Shown: positions 35,396-43,527 of the stretch, piece by piece | Numbering within the stretch: the first letter of the stretch is position 1 | Layout of the letters: each line of letters opens with the position of its first letter | Assembly: GCF_000172155.1 (NCBI RefSeq) | Contig: NZ_ABIZ01000001.1 | Span: 6,605,105 to 6,669,104 of the forward strand | Reading direction: 5' to 3' | Source: Verrucomicrobium spinosum DSM 4136 = JCM 18804 | GTDB taxonomy: Bacteria; Verrucomicrobiota; Verrucomicrobiia; Verrucomicrobiales; Verrucomicrobiaceae | Length of the DNA stretch: 64,000 nucleotides | Position numbers and translations under genes: made by a program | Notes under the pieces: model-generated | The model's database searches: none | Seen by the model: the letters and a program-made list of their open reading frames with translations, nothing else | What the model was told of the DNA's origin: nothing

Positions 35396-37840
35396 TCAGT
35401 CGAGGTACAGGAATTCATTGAGCCGGAACAGGCTGCGAAGGAGGCTGGACCAGGCCATTGTTTCGGCCTGTTCACTGTCTCCCAGAGTCTGGCGGACCGA
35501 TGCCAGATGCTCCCGAAGCATCTGGGTTTCGGCCTCGTCGGGTTCGCGGGCAAACAAGCTGGTGTAAAGCTGATGCAGACGGACCTCTTCCGACCCACCC
35601 TCCTCTTTCAGCAGGGCTTTGGCCAGCCGGTCAGCCTGCTCGTGAACAAACTTGTCATTCACAAAGAAGAGTGCCTGCAATGCTGTCACCGAGCTGTCGC
35701 GGGTGCTGGTGCAGACGTTCGGGTCGGCTCCGTCAAAGGTCTGCAGGTACGGCTTCGCAGTGAGCCGCCTGGTCATCTGGTACACGCTCCGTTTGCTGCT
35801 GGGGTAATCACTCTTGAACGGATGGTGCTGCGTGTAGTCCCACCTGGCTGTTGGCGGCATCGCGTAGGGTTGCGTCTGGGGGGCAAGGTCCAGACCACCA
35901 CTGACAAACAAAAGCGTATCACGGAGCGATTCCGCATCCAGACGCTGCCGCCCGAACTTCCAGTACATGCGGTTGCCGGGATCACTGGCCACATTGTCCT
36001 CCGTGTCCTGGCTGGAGAGCTGGTACGCGCGCGAGGTCATGATGAGGCGGTGCAGTTGTTTCATGGACCACCCGCTGCGCATGAACTCCGCCGCCAGCCA
36101 GTCCAGCAACTCGCGATGGGTGGGGGCCTCCCCGCGCAGGCCAAAGTCACTGGTGCTGGGGACCAGCCCGGTGCCAAAATGCCGCTGCCAGATGCGATTC
36201 ACGATGACCCGTGCCGTCAGCGGGTTCTGCTCATCTGCCACCCACTGGGCGAGTTGCAACCGTCCACTGCCCGCCTGCGTCTCCACCGGCAGGGCCGCGC
36301 CGCCCAGCACCTCCAGGAACTTCCTGGGCACTTCTGCGCCCAGACGGTCCGGCTCTCCTTTGATCTGGATCCGGGCGTTCTGGGGTTCCCCTTCCTGCAC
36401 CGCATATGCGGCAGGCAGCACCGGAAGTTGTTTCAAATAATCCGCGAGAGCCTCCCCGGCCTTTCGCGCCTGGAACAGCAGCCCGTCCAGCTCCTCCTTC
36501 TTCCGTCGTTGTTCCTCCACAGTCCGGTCTTTTTCCAGGGCGGCATTCTCGATCTTCAGCTTTTCGCACCGGGCCAGCAGGGTCTCCAGTTCCACCGTCA
36601 GCCGGTCTTTCTCCGCCTGATAAGGGGCCATGGATTCCGCCGCCTCCAGCTCTGGAATCAGGGGCACAAAATCCCGCTGCGCTTTGAAGAGCTCAAGCCC
36701 AGGAAACGGGTATTGGGTGCTCGCGAAGATGCCGTACAGCCCATAGTAGTCCCGCGTGGAAACCGGATCAAACTTGTGATCATGGCAGCGGGCGCAGCTC
36801 AGGGTGAGCCCCAACATGGTGCGCCCCATGTTGTCGATGGTGTCCTCAATGGTAAGATGCCAGGGATAGCGCTCCACCAGGGAGCCAAAGCGCCGCGCCA
36901 TCGCCAGGTATCCCGTGGCGATGTTCAAGCGGTTGCGTTCCTGCTGGCTCCCCGCCGGAAGCAGATCACCGGCGATCTGCTCGGTGATGAACCGGTTGTA
37001 CGGCACGTCCGAGTTCAAGGAATCAATGATATACTGGCGGTACAGATAGGCCTGCGGGATCGGGTAGTCGGAGTTGTCCCCGGCCGTGTCTGCATAGCGC
37101 ACCCAGTCCATCCAATGCCGCCCCCAGCGTTCTCCATAGCGGGGGCTTTCCAGCAGACGATCCACCAGGGCCACCATCGCAGCTTCGCGCGCTTCTGGTC
37201 GCGAGAAGGCCTGAACAAACTCCTCCACCTCTGACGTCGTAGGAGGAAGCCCGGTCAGATCATAGGTGGCGCGACGGATCAATGTCCGGGCATCCGCGTC
37301 GGGAGACGCTTCCAGACCTGCGGCCTCCCGTCGCGATTGCAGGAACCTGTCCACCGGCGTGCGCGACCAGTCCCTATCTCTTACCTCCGGTACCACGGGG
37401 TGGGACAAAGGCTGGAAAGACCAATGCCTGCTGGCGGCAACGTCGGCCCGCTCTGCGGCACCGGGGCTGTCTGGCCAGATTGCCCCGGCAGCGATCCAGG
37501 TACGGAGTACCGCGACCTCCTGGGGAGTCAATCGTCCCCCTTTCGGCGGCATCTGTTCATCTTTGTGTGATGATGACACCCGTTTGAGCAAGGCACTCTC
37601 CTCGACCTTGCCCGGCACAATGGCGTGGGCTCCGGAGTCAGCCTGGGCAAAAGCCCCCTGCTTGTGGTCATAGCGCAAGCCACCGTTGCTCTCCTCCGGC
37701 CCATGGCACTTCACACAGTGTCGCTGCAGGATGGGCTGCACATCCCGTGCAAAGTCCACCTCCGATGCCGCAAACGTCTGGCTCCGCCCTGTGAACAGGG
37801 CGACCGGTAGCAACACACAGAATTGCCACCAACCAGTCAT
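35396..37840 (-). CDS. PSD1-family cytochrome c protein with DUF1549 and DUF1553 domains (second copy)
   Basis: The protein has 814 residues: signal peptide (1-25), cytochrome c domain with CVKCH (42-46) and the Met segment QMPPKGG (about 96-102), DUF1549 (RRATYDLTGLPP, YGERWGRHWMDWVRYADTAGD) with a second CxxCH (CARCHDHKFDP near residue 350), a coiled-coil-like E/K/R-rich segment at about 400-470, and DUF1553 (NPLTARVIVNRIWQRHFGTGLV, QTFDGADPNVCTSTRDSSVTALQAL). It lacks the carbohydrate-binding inserts of the copy at 20433. Its ATG overlaps the TGA of the GntR gene by four bases, and DUF1501 follows, so the regulator controls its own polysaccharide-related module. Confidence 0.9.
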   Translation of the reverse strand: MTGWWQFCVLLPVALFTGRSQTFAASEVDFARDVQPILQRHCVKCHGPEESNGGLRYDHKQGAFAQADSGAHAIVPGKVEESALLKRVSSSHKDEQMPPKGGRLTPQEVAVLRTWIAAGAIWPDSPGAAERADVAASRHWSFQPLSHPVVPEVRDRDWSRTPVDRFLQSRREAAGLEASPDADARTLIRRATYDLTGLPPTTSEVEEFVQAFSRPEAREAAMVALVDRLLESPRYGERWGRHWMDWVRYADTAGDNSDYPIPQAYLYRQYIIDSLNSDVPYNRFITEQIAGDLLPAGSQQERNRLNIATGYLAMARRFGSLVERYPWHLTIEDTIDNMGRTMLGLTLSCARCHDHKFDPVSTRDYYGLYGIFASTQYPFPGLELFKAQRDFVPLIPELEAAESMAPYQAEKDRLTVELETLLARCEKLKIENAALEKDRTVEEQRRKKEELDGLLFQARKAGEALADYLKQLPVLPAAYAVQEGEPQNARIQIKGEPDRLGAEVPRKFLEVLGGAALPVETQAGSGRLQLAQWVADEQNPLTARVIVNRIWQRHFGTGLVPSTSDFGLRGEAPTHRELLDWLAAEFMRSGWSMKQLHRLIMTSRAYQLSSQDTEDNVASDPGNRMYWKFGRQRLDAESLRDTLLFVSGGLDLAPQTQPYAMPPTARWDYTQHHPFKSDYPSSKRSVYQMTRRLTAKPYLQTFDGADPNVCTSTRDSSVTALQALFFVNDKFVHEQADRLAKALLKEEGGSEEVRLHQLYTSLFAREPDEAETQMLREHLASVRQTLGDSEQAETMAWSSLLRSLFRLNEFLYLD

Positions 37841-38502
37841 CGCCGCGCAAAGCGTTCAGGGTTCAGGATGCGACGCTTGCCCGCCTCAAGGTGGGCCGTC
37901 ATCAGGTCCGCGGCGAGCAGGCCGTTGCCAGCGCAAACGGCCTCCACTATGCCCACGTGCTCCTCCACGCTCTCCGCTGGCCGGGTGCGGTCCGTGTCCG
38001 TGACACGAAGGATCACCTGGTGAATTTTGTCGCGCAGCCGTTCCATGGTGGAGATGATCTCCCGGTTGTTGAGGAATGAGCATAACAGGTAGTGCATCTG
38101 CTCGTCGAGATGCATGAGCTTCACGAGATCATCAGCCTCCAGGGCGACCTTCTGCTGAGCGATGTTCTCCCGCAGCCTTGTCTCCTGCTCTGGCGAAACC
38201 CTGCCAGCCATCCGGCGCACCACCCAGGCCTCAATGGCCTCCCGCAGTTCATAATGATCGACAATGTCGTCCACACTCATACCCCGCACCACGATCCCCT
38301 GCTGTGCGGAGATGGTCACAAACCCCTCGGACTCCAGACGTTCCAACGCCACGTGGATGGGCGTCTTGCTCATGCCAAACTGAATCGCAAGCTGCCGTTC
38401 CGACATGAAGGTGCCGGGCGGGAACTCCCCCGACGCGATGAGTCGGCGAAGTTCGGCATAGGCCCGGGATTGGAGCCGGGAGGGCGGTGCGGAGTCAGGC
38501 AT
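37837..38502 (-). CDS. GntR-family transcriptional regulator, FadR/FCD subfamily
   Basis: The protein has 221 residues. The N-terminal winged helix-turn-helix (residues about 10-75) has the GntR pattern LRRLIASGEFPPGTFMSERQLAIQFGMSKTPIHVALERLESEGFV. The C-terminal all-helical FCD domain (about 85-215) carries the metal- and ligand-binding residues usual in this subfamily, such as Asp in HLDEQMHYLL and His in VEEHVGIVEAV and LMTAHLEAGK. FCD regulators bind small organic acids, often sugar acids. It is first in an operon: its stop overlaps the PSD1 start (ATGA at 37837-37840), which suggests that it regulates that PSD1-DUF1501 pair, probably in response to an oligosaccharide product. Confidence 0.9.
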   Translation of the reverse strand: MPDSAPPSRLQSRAYAELRRLIASGEFPPGTFMSERQLAIQFGMSKTPIHVALERLESEGFVTISAQQGIVVRGMSVDDIVDHYELREAIEAWVVRRMAGRVSPEQETRLRENIAQQKVALEADDLVKLMHLDEQMHYLLCSFLNNREIISTMERLRDKIHQVILRVTDTDRTRPAESVEEHVGIVEAVCAGNGLLAADLMTAHLEAGKRRILNPERFARR

Positions 38503-38610
38503 GGCGGGGTGGCTTGAGTTGGGGAAATCGCACTGGAATCCAACTGGTATGCCAGTTGATACGGATGTCGGTTCTCCTTCTTTCGTGTGCCCCAGCCAGA
38601 TTCGAAATAA

Positions 38611-39882
38611 TCAGGGCGTGAGTGACAAGTCTTCCCCACCCAGAGTCTCGGTCAGGATCCGGCGCAGTTGCGCCCGCTCCGTATTGGGCAGCCAGTCCGC
38701 CTCATCGGTCGGCTGGTCCTTCAGCCTCAGCGCCAGCCGTTGGAAGAGGACTTTTTTGAACTCGCCCGGCAGCGCCACAAAGCTGGGCGAGTAGATCATG
38801 TAGCTACAGCGGTACTTGAAAAGCCGGGTGTGCAGCTCGAAGTCGCGCAGGGAACTGCCGTCTGACGCGCTCCGCCGGGATCGGCGAAAGGCCTCCTGAA
38901 ACGCGGCGCTCCCCTGCACCCCTCCTCCGATCAGTTCGTGCTCCTCGGTGAAGAGCAAACGGGCTACCAACCGGTCGGCATGCTTCTGAAGCAGGCGCTT
39001 CCCAGTGGCCACCGGCAGCGGCACTTCAGCCCCAGGTATCATGCGGGAAAGAAGACTCCGGGCCGCCCGCCCGGTTTCGGTGATCGCGTTCTGCATGCTG
39101 TACTGATGCTCCAGTACCATGAGGGAGACGATATCGCTCGTGTCAGTGGGATACACCGCCGCGGGAAGCAGATCGGCCAACGTCTCTGGAGCCGTCCCTA
39201 TCCTCGATGGATGCTGACCTGCGACGAGGTTGCCCAGGTGAGCTTCCTTCCCCGAGTGGCCAGTAACGTACCACCCGCCCCATCGCTCACCCAGAGGGCT
39301 TTCCTCCGTGGTGGAAAAACTGACGCTGCCGGTCAGTGGCTGTCCCTCCCCATCCACCCGCACTGACTGCACCTGCAGGGCCGCTCCGCCATGGCAGCTG
39401 AAGCAATCCTTGCCCACCTGAAAGACGGGGCCTTTCTCCAGTCCGGCCACCGAACGCTGCAGCAGGTAATATTGGGGCCCTTCCACAGCATGCACACCAA
39501 TGAGCTCGATCGCCCCTCCCTTCACCCAGCCCACATAGCACTCGTCATTGTAGTAGATCGCACGGGGCTGCTGCGGTGAGATGAGGTCCCTTTGCAGGCT
39601 GGTCTTGGAGAAAACCAATACCTGAGAAGCCACCGGCACCTTCAACTCCCGGAGCACGCTCTTCAGAAAGGCGGACTCCGAGCTGGCATCCAGCTGGACA
39701 CGCCCATCCGCCACCCGCTTCCACAGGCGGCGGACCGGGTCACCTTGCTCTTTCCTAGAACTTTCCCCACCGTCAGCGACCTGGCTGATGAAGCCGATGG
39801 CGATGATGACCATCGCAAGCCAGCGGGCCCGGGAACCAGACCGCCGCTGAAGCAGATGGGCAGTTGAGGGGACGACGCTCAT
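38611..39882 (-). CDS. Predicted periplasmic c-type haem protein coupled to hmp
   Basis: The protein has 423 residues with a hydrophobic N-terminal segment (AMVIIAIGFISQVA, residues about 23-36), so it is membrane-anchored or exported. A single haem-binding motif CFSCH lies in the segment VGKDCFSCHGGAALQVQSV (near residue 162). The long C-terminal part contains MVLEHQYSMQNAIT and a terminal helical region with Met and His candidates for the sixth haem ligand. I do not recognise a named family. Its ATG overlaps the hmp stop by four bases (ATGA at 39879-39882), so it is translated with the nitric-oxide dioxygenase and controlled with it. A role in detecting or removing NO or another nitrosative compound outside the cytoplasm is inference from this context. 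Confidence 0.7.
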   Translation of the reverse strand: MSVVPSTAHLLQRRSGSRARWLAMVIIAIGFISQVADGGESSRKEQGDPVRRLWKRVADGRVQLDASSESAFLKSVLRELKVPVASQVLVFSKTSLQRDLISPQQPRAIYYNDECYVGWVKGGAIELIGVHAVEGPQYYLLQRSVAGLEKGPVFQVGKDCFSCHGGAALQVQSVRVDGEGQPLTGSVSFSTTEESPLGERWGGWYVTGHSGKEAHLGNLVAGQHPSRIGTAPETLADLLPAAVYPTDTSDIVSLMVLEHQYSMQNAITETGRAARSLLSRMIPGAEVPLPVATGKRLLQKHADRLVARLLFTEEHELIGGGVQGSAAFQEAFRRSRRSASDGSSLRDFELHTRLFKYRCSYMIYSPSFVALPGEFKKVLFQRLALRLKDQPTDEADWLPNTERAQLRRILTETLGGEDLSLTP

Positions 39883-41141
39883 ACCGGGCAGACCGCAGAC
39901 TGAGCGCGTGGACGCTCCAGCTCCTGGCGGGGACCAAAGAACTCGAAGCGGGCCTGAGAGGCGGGAATACCCCAGGCAAGAAGCTGATGGTAGATATCGA
40001 TCATGAAAGGTTTGGGCCCGCAGAAATAATAGTCTGCGTCCCGATCTGGCACCAGAGATTCAATGAGCGATGCGTCAATACGCCCCTCGCTCGCGTGGTC
40101 CCGGTGCATGCGCAGTCGGTCCATCTCAGTCGGATCGTCATAGCGATGATGTACGACCAGATTCGGGTGATCCTTGGCCAGCCCATTGAGTTTCTGACGG
40201 AACGCATGGTGGCGGCTGTTCAAGCAGCCGTGCAGGAAGAAGATCTCTCGTTCCGGCGTGGCCTCCAGCGCGCTGAGCAGCATGCACATAACCGGGGTGA
40301 CACCCACCCCGGCAGAAAGCAGCACCAGCGGGCGGGCGTGCTTCTCCGTGACGTCCAGGAAAAACTCTCCGCAAGGCGGCCCGACCTCAATACGATCCCC
40401 CACCCGGACCTGGTCATGCAGGTAGGAGGAAACAAAACCGTCCGGAGTGCTCCCGGCGCGCGCCGCTTCACGCTTCACACTGATACGATACCACGACTGG
40501 CCCGGCTTGTCCGAGAGGCTGTAGTTCCTCATGGTGGTGTGCCCGCACAGGCTGGGCAGGCGCAGCGTGATGTACTGCCCTGGTTTGAAGTCCGGCACGT
40601 TGCTGCCATCCGCGGTCTCCAGATAGAAAGAGGTGATCTGCTCGCTCTCCTGCTCCTTGCGCGTGACGAAGAAGGATTTGAAGCCCTCCCAGCCATTTGG
40701 TGCCTCGCGATGTTCCCGGTAGATCTGGCTCTCCCGCCCAATCAAGATGTCCGCGAGGAACTGGTAAGCCTCCGCCCAGGCGTTCACAATGTCATCCGTG
40801 GCCGCACTGCCGAGAACCTCGCGAATCGACGCCAAAAGGTTCGTGCCAACAATCGGATAGTGCTCGGCCTTGATCTGCAGAGAGGCATGCTTCTGGGCGA
40901 TCAGCTCCACGGCCCCACCCAGGACCTCAAGGTTGTCGATATTCGCAGCGTAGGCGCAGATGGCGGCGGCCAGCGCCTTTTGCTGGGACCCACTGGTCTG
41001 GTTCGCCCTATTGAAGAAGGGAGCGACCTCTGGATTGTGCCGGAACATCCGCTCGTAGAAGTGACGAGTCAGGAGTTCTCCATTCTGCTCCAGGACCGGA
41101 GCGGTGGCTTTGACGATGGCGATGGTTTGTGGGCTAAGCAT
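39879..41141 (-). CDS. hmp: Flavohaemoprotein, nitric oxide dioxygenase
   Basis: The protein has 420 residues from the ATG at 41141 (MLSPQTIAIVKATAPVL matches the usual Hmp start); the longer reading from 41150 adds MTT. The globin domain (1-140) keeps the proximal haem His in AQKHASLQI and the catalytic Tyr/Glu network residues (EHYPIVG). The FAD-binding domain (about 150-265) has RNYSLS and the NAD-binding domain (about 270-400) has SAGVGVTPV and YYFCGPKPFM. The enzyme turns NO plus O2 into nitrate with NAD(P)H electrons in the cytoplasm. The divergent nsrR gene and a palindrome between them point to NsrR repression lifted by NO. The haem protein gene follows with translational coupling. 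Confidence 0.95.
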   Translation of the reverse strand: MLSPQTIAIVKATAPVLEQNGELLTRHFYERMFRHNPEVAPFFNRANQTSGSQQKALAAAICAYAANIDNLEVLGGAVELIAQKHASLQIKAEHYPIVGTNLLASIREVLGSAATDDIVNAWAEAYQFLADILIGRESQIYREHREAPNGWEGFKSFFVTRKEQESEQITSFYLETADGSNVPDFKPGQYITLRLPSLCGHTTMRNYSLSDKPGQSWYRISVKREAARAGSTPDGFVSSYLHDQVRVGDRIEVGPPCGEFFLDVTEKHARPLVLLSAGVGVTPVMCMLLSALEATPEREIFFLHGCLNSRHHAFRQKLNGLAKDHPNLVVHHRYDDPTEMDRLRMHRDHASEGRIDASLIESLVPDRDADYYFCGPKPFMIDIYHQLLAWGIPASQARFEFFGPRQELERPRAQSAVCPV

Positions 41142-41164
41142 GGTTGTCAATTCAGGTTGGCTTG

Positions 41165-41189
41165 AAATAGGTACATTAAATACCTATTT
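41165..41189. promoter_or_regulatory. Palindromic operator between hmp and nsrR, probable NsrR site
   Basis: Nine-base arms AAATAGGTA (41165-41173) and TACCTATTT (41181-41189) are perfect reverse complements around CATTAAA, giving a 25-base AT-rich palindrome. Its centre is 36 bases from the hmp ATG (41141) and 70 from the nsrR start (41247). NsrR sites in proteobacteria are similar AT-rich inverted repeats of 11-1-11 design with AA at the ends and AAT in the middle. A second half-site-like CCTATTTT follows near 41208-41215, closer to nsrR. Confidence 0.75.
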
Positions 41190-41246
41190 AAAAGGGCAAA
41201 TGTTGCGCCTATTTTGCGGTCGTCGGCCCAATTAAAGCTCTCGTAC

Positions 41247-41702
41247 GTGCAGCTCACCTACCACACGGACTACGCCCTGCGTCTCCTCATTTACCTCCTC
41301 TCCCATCCGGACAGGAACGTAAGCACCCGGGAGATGGCGGAGTTCTACGGCGTGTCCGTCAATCACCTTGTGAAGGTGGCCAAGTCCCTGACCCAGGGTG
41401 GCTGGCTGGTCTCCAGCCGCGGAATCGGTGGAGGAGTCATGCTGGCCAAGCATACCCCAGAGGCCAAGGTGGGCGACATCGTCCGCTATACGGAAAACAC
41501 CGACATCGTGGAGTGCTTTCAGCCCAAGACGAACACCTGCCCCATCCACCGGAGTTGCGATTTGAAGCCGATCTTGTTTCAGGCCCGTCGGGCATTCTTC
41601 GATGTACTGGACTCCTTCACGGTGCGCGATTTGGCCCGCCACCCGAATGAGCTGCTGGCGCTCACCCGGTCGGCAAAACGCGGCAAATCCATGCCCGCCT
41701 GA
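41247..41702 (+). CDS. nsrR: NsrR, Rrf2-family nitric-oxide-sensing repressor
   Basis: The protein has 151 residues from the GTG at 41247. That start gives the standard NsrR beginning (M)QLTYHTDYALRLLIYLL; an upstream ATG would add eleven residues not seen in the family. The winged helix covers residues about 1-80 (STREMAEFYGVSVNHLVKVAKSL, then the wing GIGGGVMLA). The [2Fe-2S]/[4Fe-4S] cluster cysteines are present in ECFQPKTNTCPIHRSC, spaced C-x7-C-x5-C. Loss of the cluster by NO releases the operator and turns on hmp. The gene is divergent from hmp and faces a strong palindrome; it converges on the SDR gene that ends 7 bases away. Confidence 0.93.
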   Translation: MQLTYHTDYALRLLIYLLSHPDRNVSTREMAEFYGVSVNHLVKVAKSLTQGGWLVSSRGIGGGVMLAKHTPEAKVGDIVRYTENTDIVECFQPKTNTCPIHRSCDLKPILFQARRAFFDVLDSFTVRDLARHPNELLALTRSAKRGKSMPA

Positions 41703-41708
41703 CCTTGA

Positions 41709-42488
41709 TCAACGGAGATAGAGCGTGCCGCCATCCACAGGATAGGCCACGCCCGTGATGAAGCTGGCCTCATCACTACAGAGGAAGACCGCCGCCGCAG
41801 CCACCTCCTCGGGTGTGCCCATGCGCCCTACTGGTTGCGTCTTCGAGAGCTTTTCAAACATCTCTGCCTGTCGGTCGGGGTAGTTCTTGGCAATAAATCC
41901 ATCTACGAAAGGCGTGTGAATCCGCCCTGGGCAGATGGCATTGCACCGGATGCCCTGTTTCAGGTAGTCTTGAGCCACCGAGTAGGTCATGGCGAGCACT
42001 GCCCCCTTGCTCATGCTGTAGGCAAACCGGTCGCCAATCCCCATCTGGCCCGCAATGGAAGCCATGTTCAGGATGACCCCGCCCCCCTGGCCGGCCATGA
42101 TCTCCACCGCCGGTCGGAGACAGTTCGCCACCCCTTTCACATTGACCCGATAGATCCGGTCGAGGTCTGCCTCAGAAGTCGTCTGCACATTGCCGACATG
42201 AGCGATCCCCGCGTTATTGACGAGAATGTCCAACCTTCCGTACTTGGCGGCCACGTTGCGGATGGCGTTGGCTGCGGAGTCCGCGTCAGCAATATCACAT
42301 GCAGCGGCCCCCGCCTCCCCTCCTTCCTCGATTACCGACTGCGCGACGCGGCCCGCAGCCGCTTCATCAAGATCGAGAATTTCCACCCTGGCCCCCTGAC
42401 GCGCAAAAGCTCGCACCATCGCTTCGCCGATACCCGACCCACCACCGGTGATCACCGCGGTTTTTCCATGCAGGGAGAACATGCTCAT
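41709..42488 (-). CDS. Short-chain dehydrogenase/reductase
   Basis: The protein has 259 residues, complete: cofactor loop TGGGSGIGEA, acidic residues at the end of the second strand (ILDLDEA, so NAD is likely), NNAGIAH, catalytic Ser in NMASIAGQ, and YSMSKGAV with Tyr and Lys. The C-terminus FITGVAYPVDGGTLYLR is typical of classical SDRs. It converges with nsrR, and its 3' end is 7 bases from the nsrR stop. Substrate unknown; nothing near it suggests a pathway. Starts at 42488 or 42482 (MFSLHGK) are both possible. Confidence 0.85.
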   Translation of the reverse strand: MSMFSLHGKTAVITGGGSGIGEAMVRAFARQGARVEILDLDEAAAGRVAQSVIEEGGEAGAAACDIADADSAANAIRNVAAKYGRLDILVNNAGIAHVGNVQTTSEADLDRIYRVNVKGVANCLRPAVEIMAGQGGGVILNMASIAGQMGIGDRFAYSMSKGAVLAMTYSVAQDYLKQGIRCNAICPGRIHTPFVDGFIAKNYPDRQAEMFEKLSKTQPVGRMGTPEEVAAAAVFLCSDEASFITGVAYPVDGGTLYLR

Positions 42489-42863
42489 GGACTCAGCCTA
42501 GCAATGGCCCCCAACTGCTCAACCACGGAATGGTGCGCTGACACAGAACCACTTCCATCGGTCACTTTTGTATCGCGCAGGGTGCGCCCTCCAACCGTCT
42601 TGTAAACCAAGACGCAGGCTAGGGTCAACCACTCCCCATGACTCCGAATGTTTCTTATCACCCATCCACCAAACAGCTCAGCCATGGCCAATTCGTCCCA
42701 ATTCGTCCGGATTTCACCGACATTCACCCCCGCTATGCACCTCAAGTTGATTGGTTTCCGGCAGAAACTGCCTCTCCGTTAAGAATAGAACTTGCCCCAT
42801 CTGCCATCTAGGGTGATGGATTGCCCGCACCAGAGTCCCCTTCGACCTTTGCCTTGAAACTTC
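42489..42863. other. Gene-free stretch between the SDR and the BrnT-like gene
   Basis: The longest open frame (42485-42745 minus) has no family resemblance. The stretch includes a decamer CAATTCGTCC repeated in tandem at 42689-42708. Promoters for the divergent SDR and toxin genes must lie here, but I could not assign convincing -35/-10 boxes. Confidence 0.45.
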
Positions 42864-43145
42864 ATGGAGTTTGACTGGATAGACGTCCCTTTCGACCTGA
42901 CCACGCTGCCTCCCAAGGATATCGAGGAGTCTTTCGAAGACCCTTTTGCCCTGAAACTTCTGCCCGATGGTGAGAGCGAAGATGTCCGCGCGGCGCGCTA
43001 CTTTTCCCTCGGCAAGTCCCTCTCTGGGAGGGGGATTTTCAGCGTCTTCTGGACGGATGGCAAGCGCTACCGGGTGATCCTCTCCCGTCCGATGAGCCCC
43101 GAAGAAGAACACTTCTACGAGCGCAAGAAGTCTGAAGATCTCTAG
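42864..43145 (+). CDS. BrnT-like type II toxin (putative ribonuclease)
   Basis: The protein has 93 residues. It has the BrnT layout: an N-terminal segment ending in IEESFEDPFALKLLPD (family form F-x-D-P near residue 25), the RYFSLGKSLSGRGIFSVFW strand pair, RYRVILSRPMSPEE (family form R-I-I-S-A-R-x-A), and an E-x-x-x-Y-E C-terminus. BrnT proteins are RelE-like ribonucleases that stop growth and are neutralised by BrnA. The order (toxin first, antitoxin second, 43 bases apart) is canonical. Similarity is moderate and judged by eye, so the gene symbol is left empty. Confidence 0.7.
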   Translation: MEFDWIDVPFDLTTLPPKDIEESFEDPFALKLLPDGESEDVRAARYFSLGKSLSGRGIFSVFWTDGKRYRVILSRPMSPEEEHFYERKKSEDL

Positions 43146-43188
43146 CCCCTGTCCTCTCTCCCCATCTGGCCTCCCTGACCGCCCCCAC

Positions 43189-43458
43189 ATGAAATTGATC
43201 CGCACCTGGAGTGAAATGCCTCATTTTGAGAATGAGGAGGAGGAAGCCAAGTTCTGGATGGTGCACCAGCTGGATGCCCGGCTCATGCAGACCTCCATGC
43301 ACCGCCCGGATGTGCGTGAGTCCACCACCATCACCCTGCGCTTTGATCCCCGCATGCTCTCCCGCATCAAGCGCATCGCGCGCCGACGGTACCTGAACTA
43401 CCAGAGCATGATCAAGCAGTGGTTGAGCGAGCGCATGGAGCAGGAATTGAAGGATTAG
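43189..43458 (+). CDS. BrnA/CopG-like antitoxin
   Basis: The protein has 89 residues. The N-terminal MPHFENEEEEAKFWMVHQLD pattern (E-x-E-E-x-x-F-W) is common in CopG-type antitoxins that bind a BrnT- or RelE-type toxin. The C-terminal ribbon-helix-helix part has TTITLRFDPRMLSRIKRIARRR, then YLNYQSMIKQWLSERMEQE, where the strand TTITLRF would contact DNA. It probably represses the module together with the BrnT-like toxin encoded just upstream. Confidence 0.72.
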   Translation: MKLIRTWSEMPHFENEEEEAKFWMVHQLDARLMQTSMHRPDVRESTTITLRFDPRMLSRIKRIARRRYLNYQSMIKQWLSERMEQELKD

Positions 43459-43527
43459 GGGAACCGGACGCTCGCTTGCGTTTGAATCGTCAGTTTGGTT
43501 AAATCGGATGATTGGCCAATCTGAATC

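Noticed and set aside
42485-42745. Minus-strand open frame of 86 codons upstream of the SDR gene at 41709-42488
   Set aside because: It overlaps the SDR start, contains the CAATTCGTCC decamer repeat and resembles no family.
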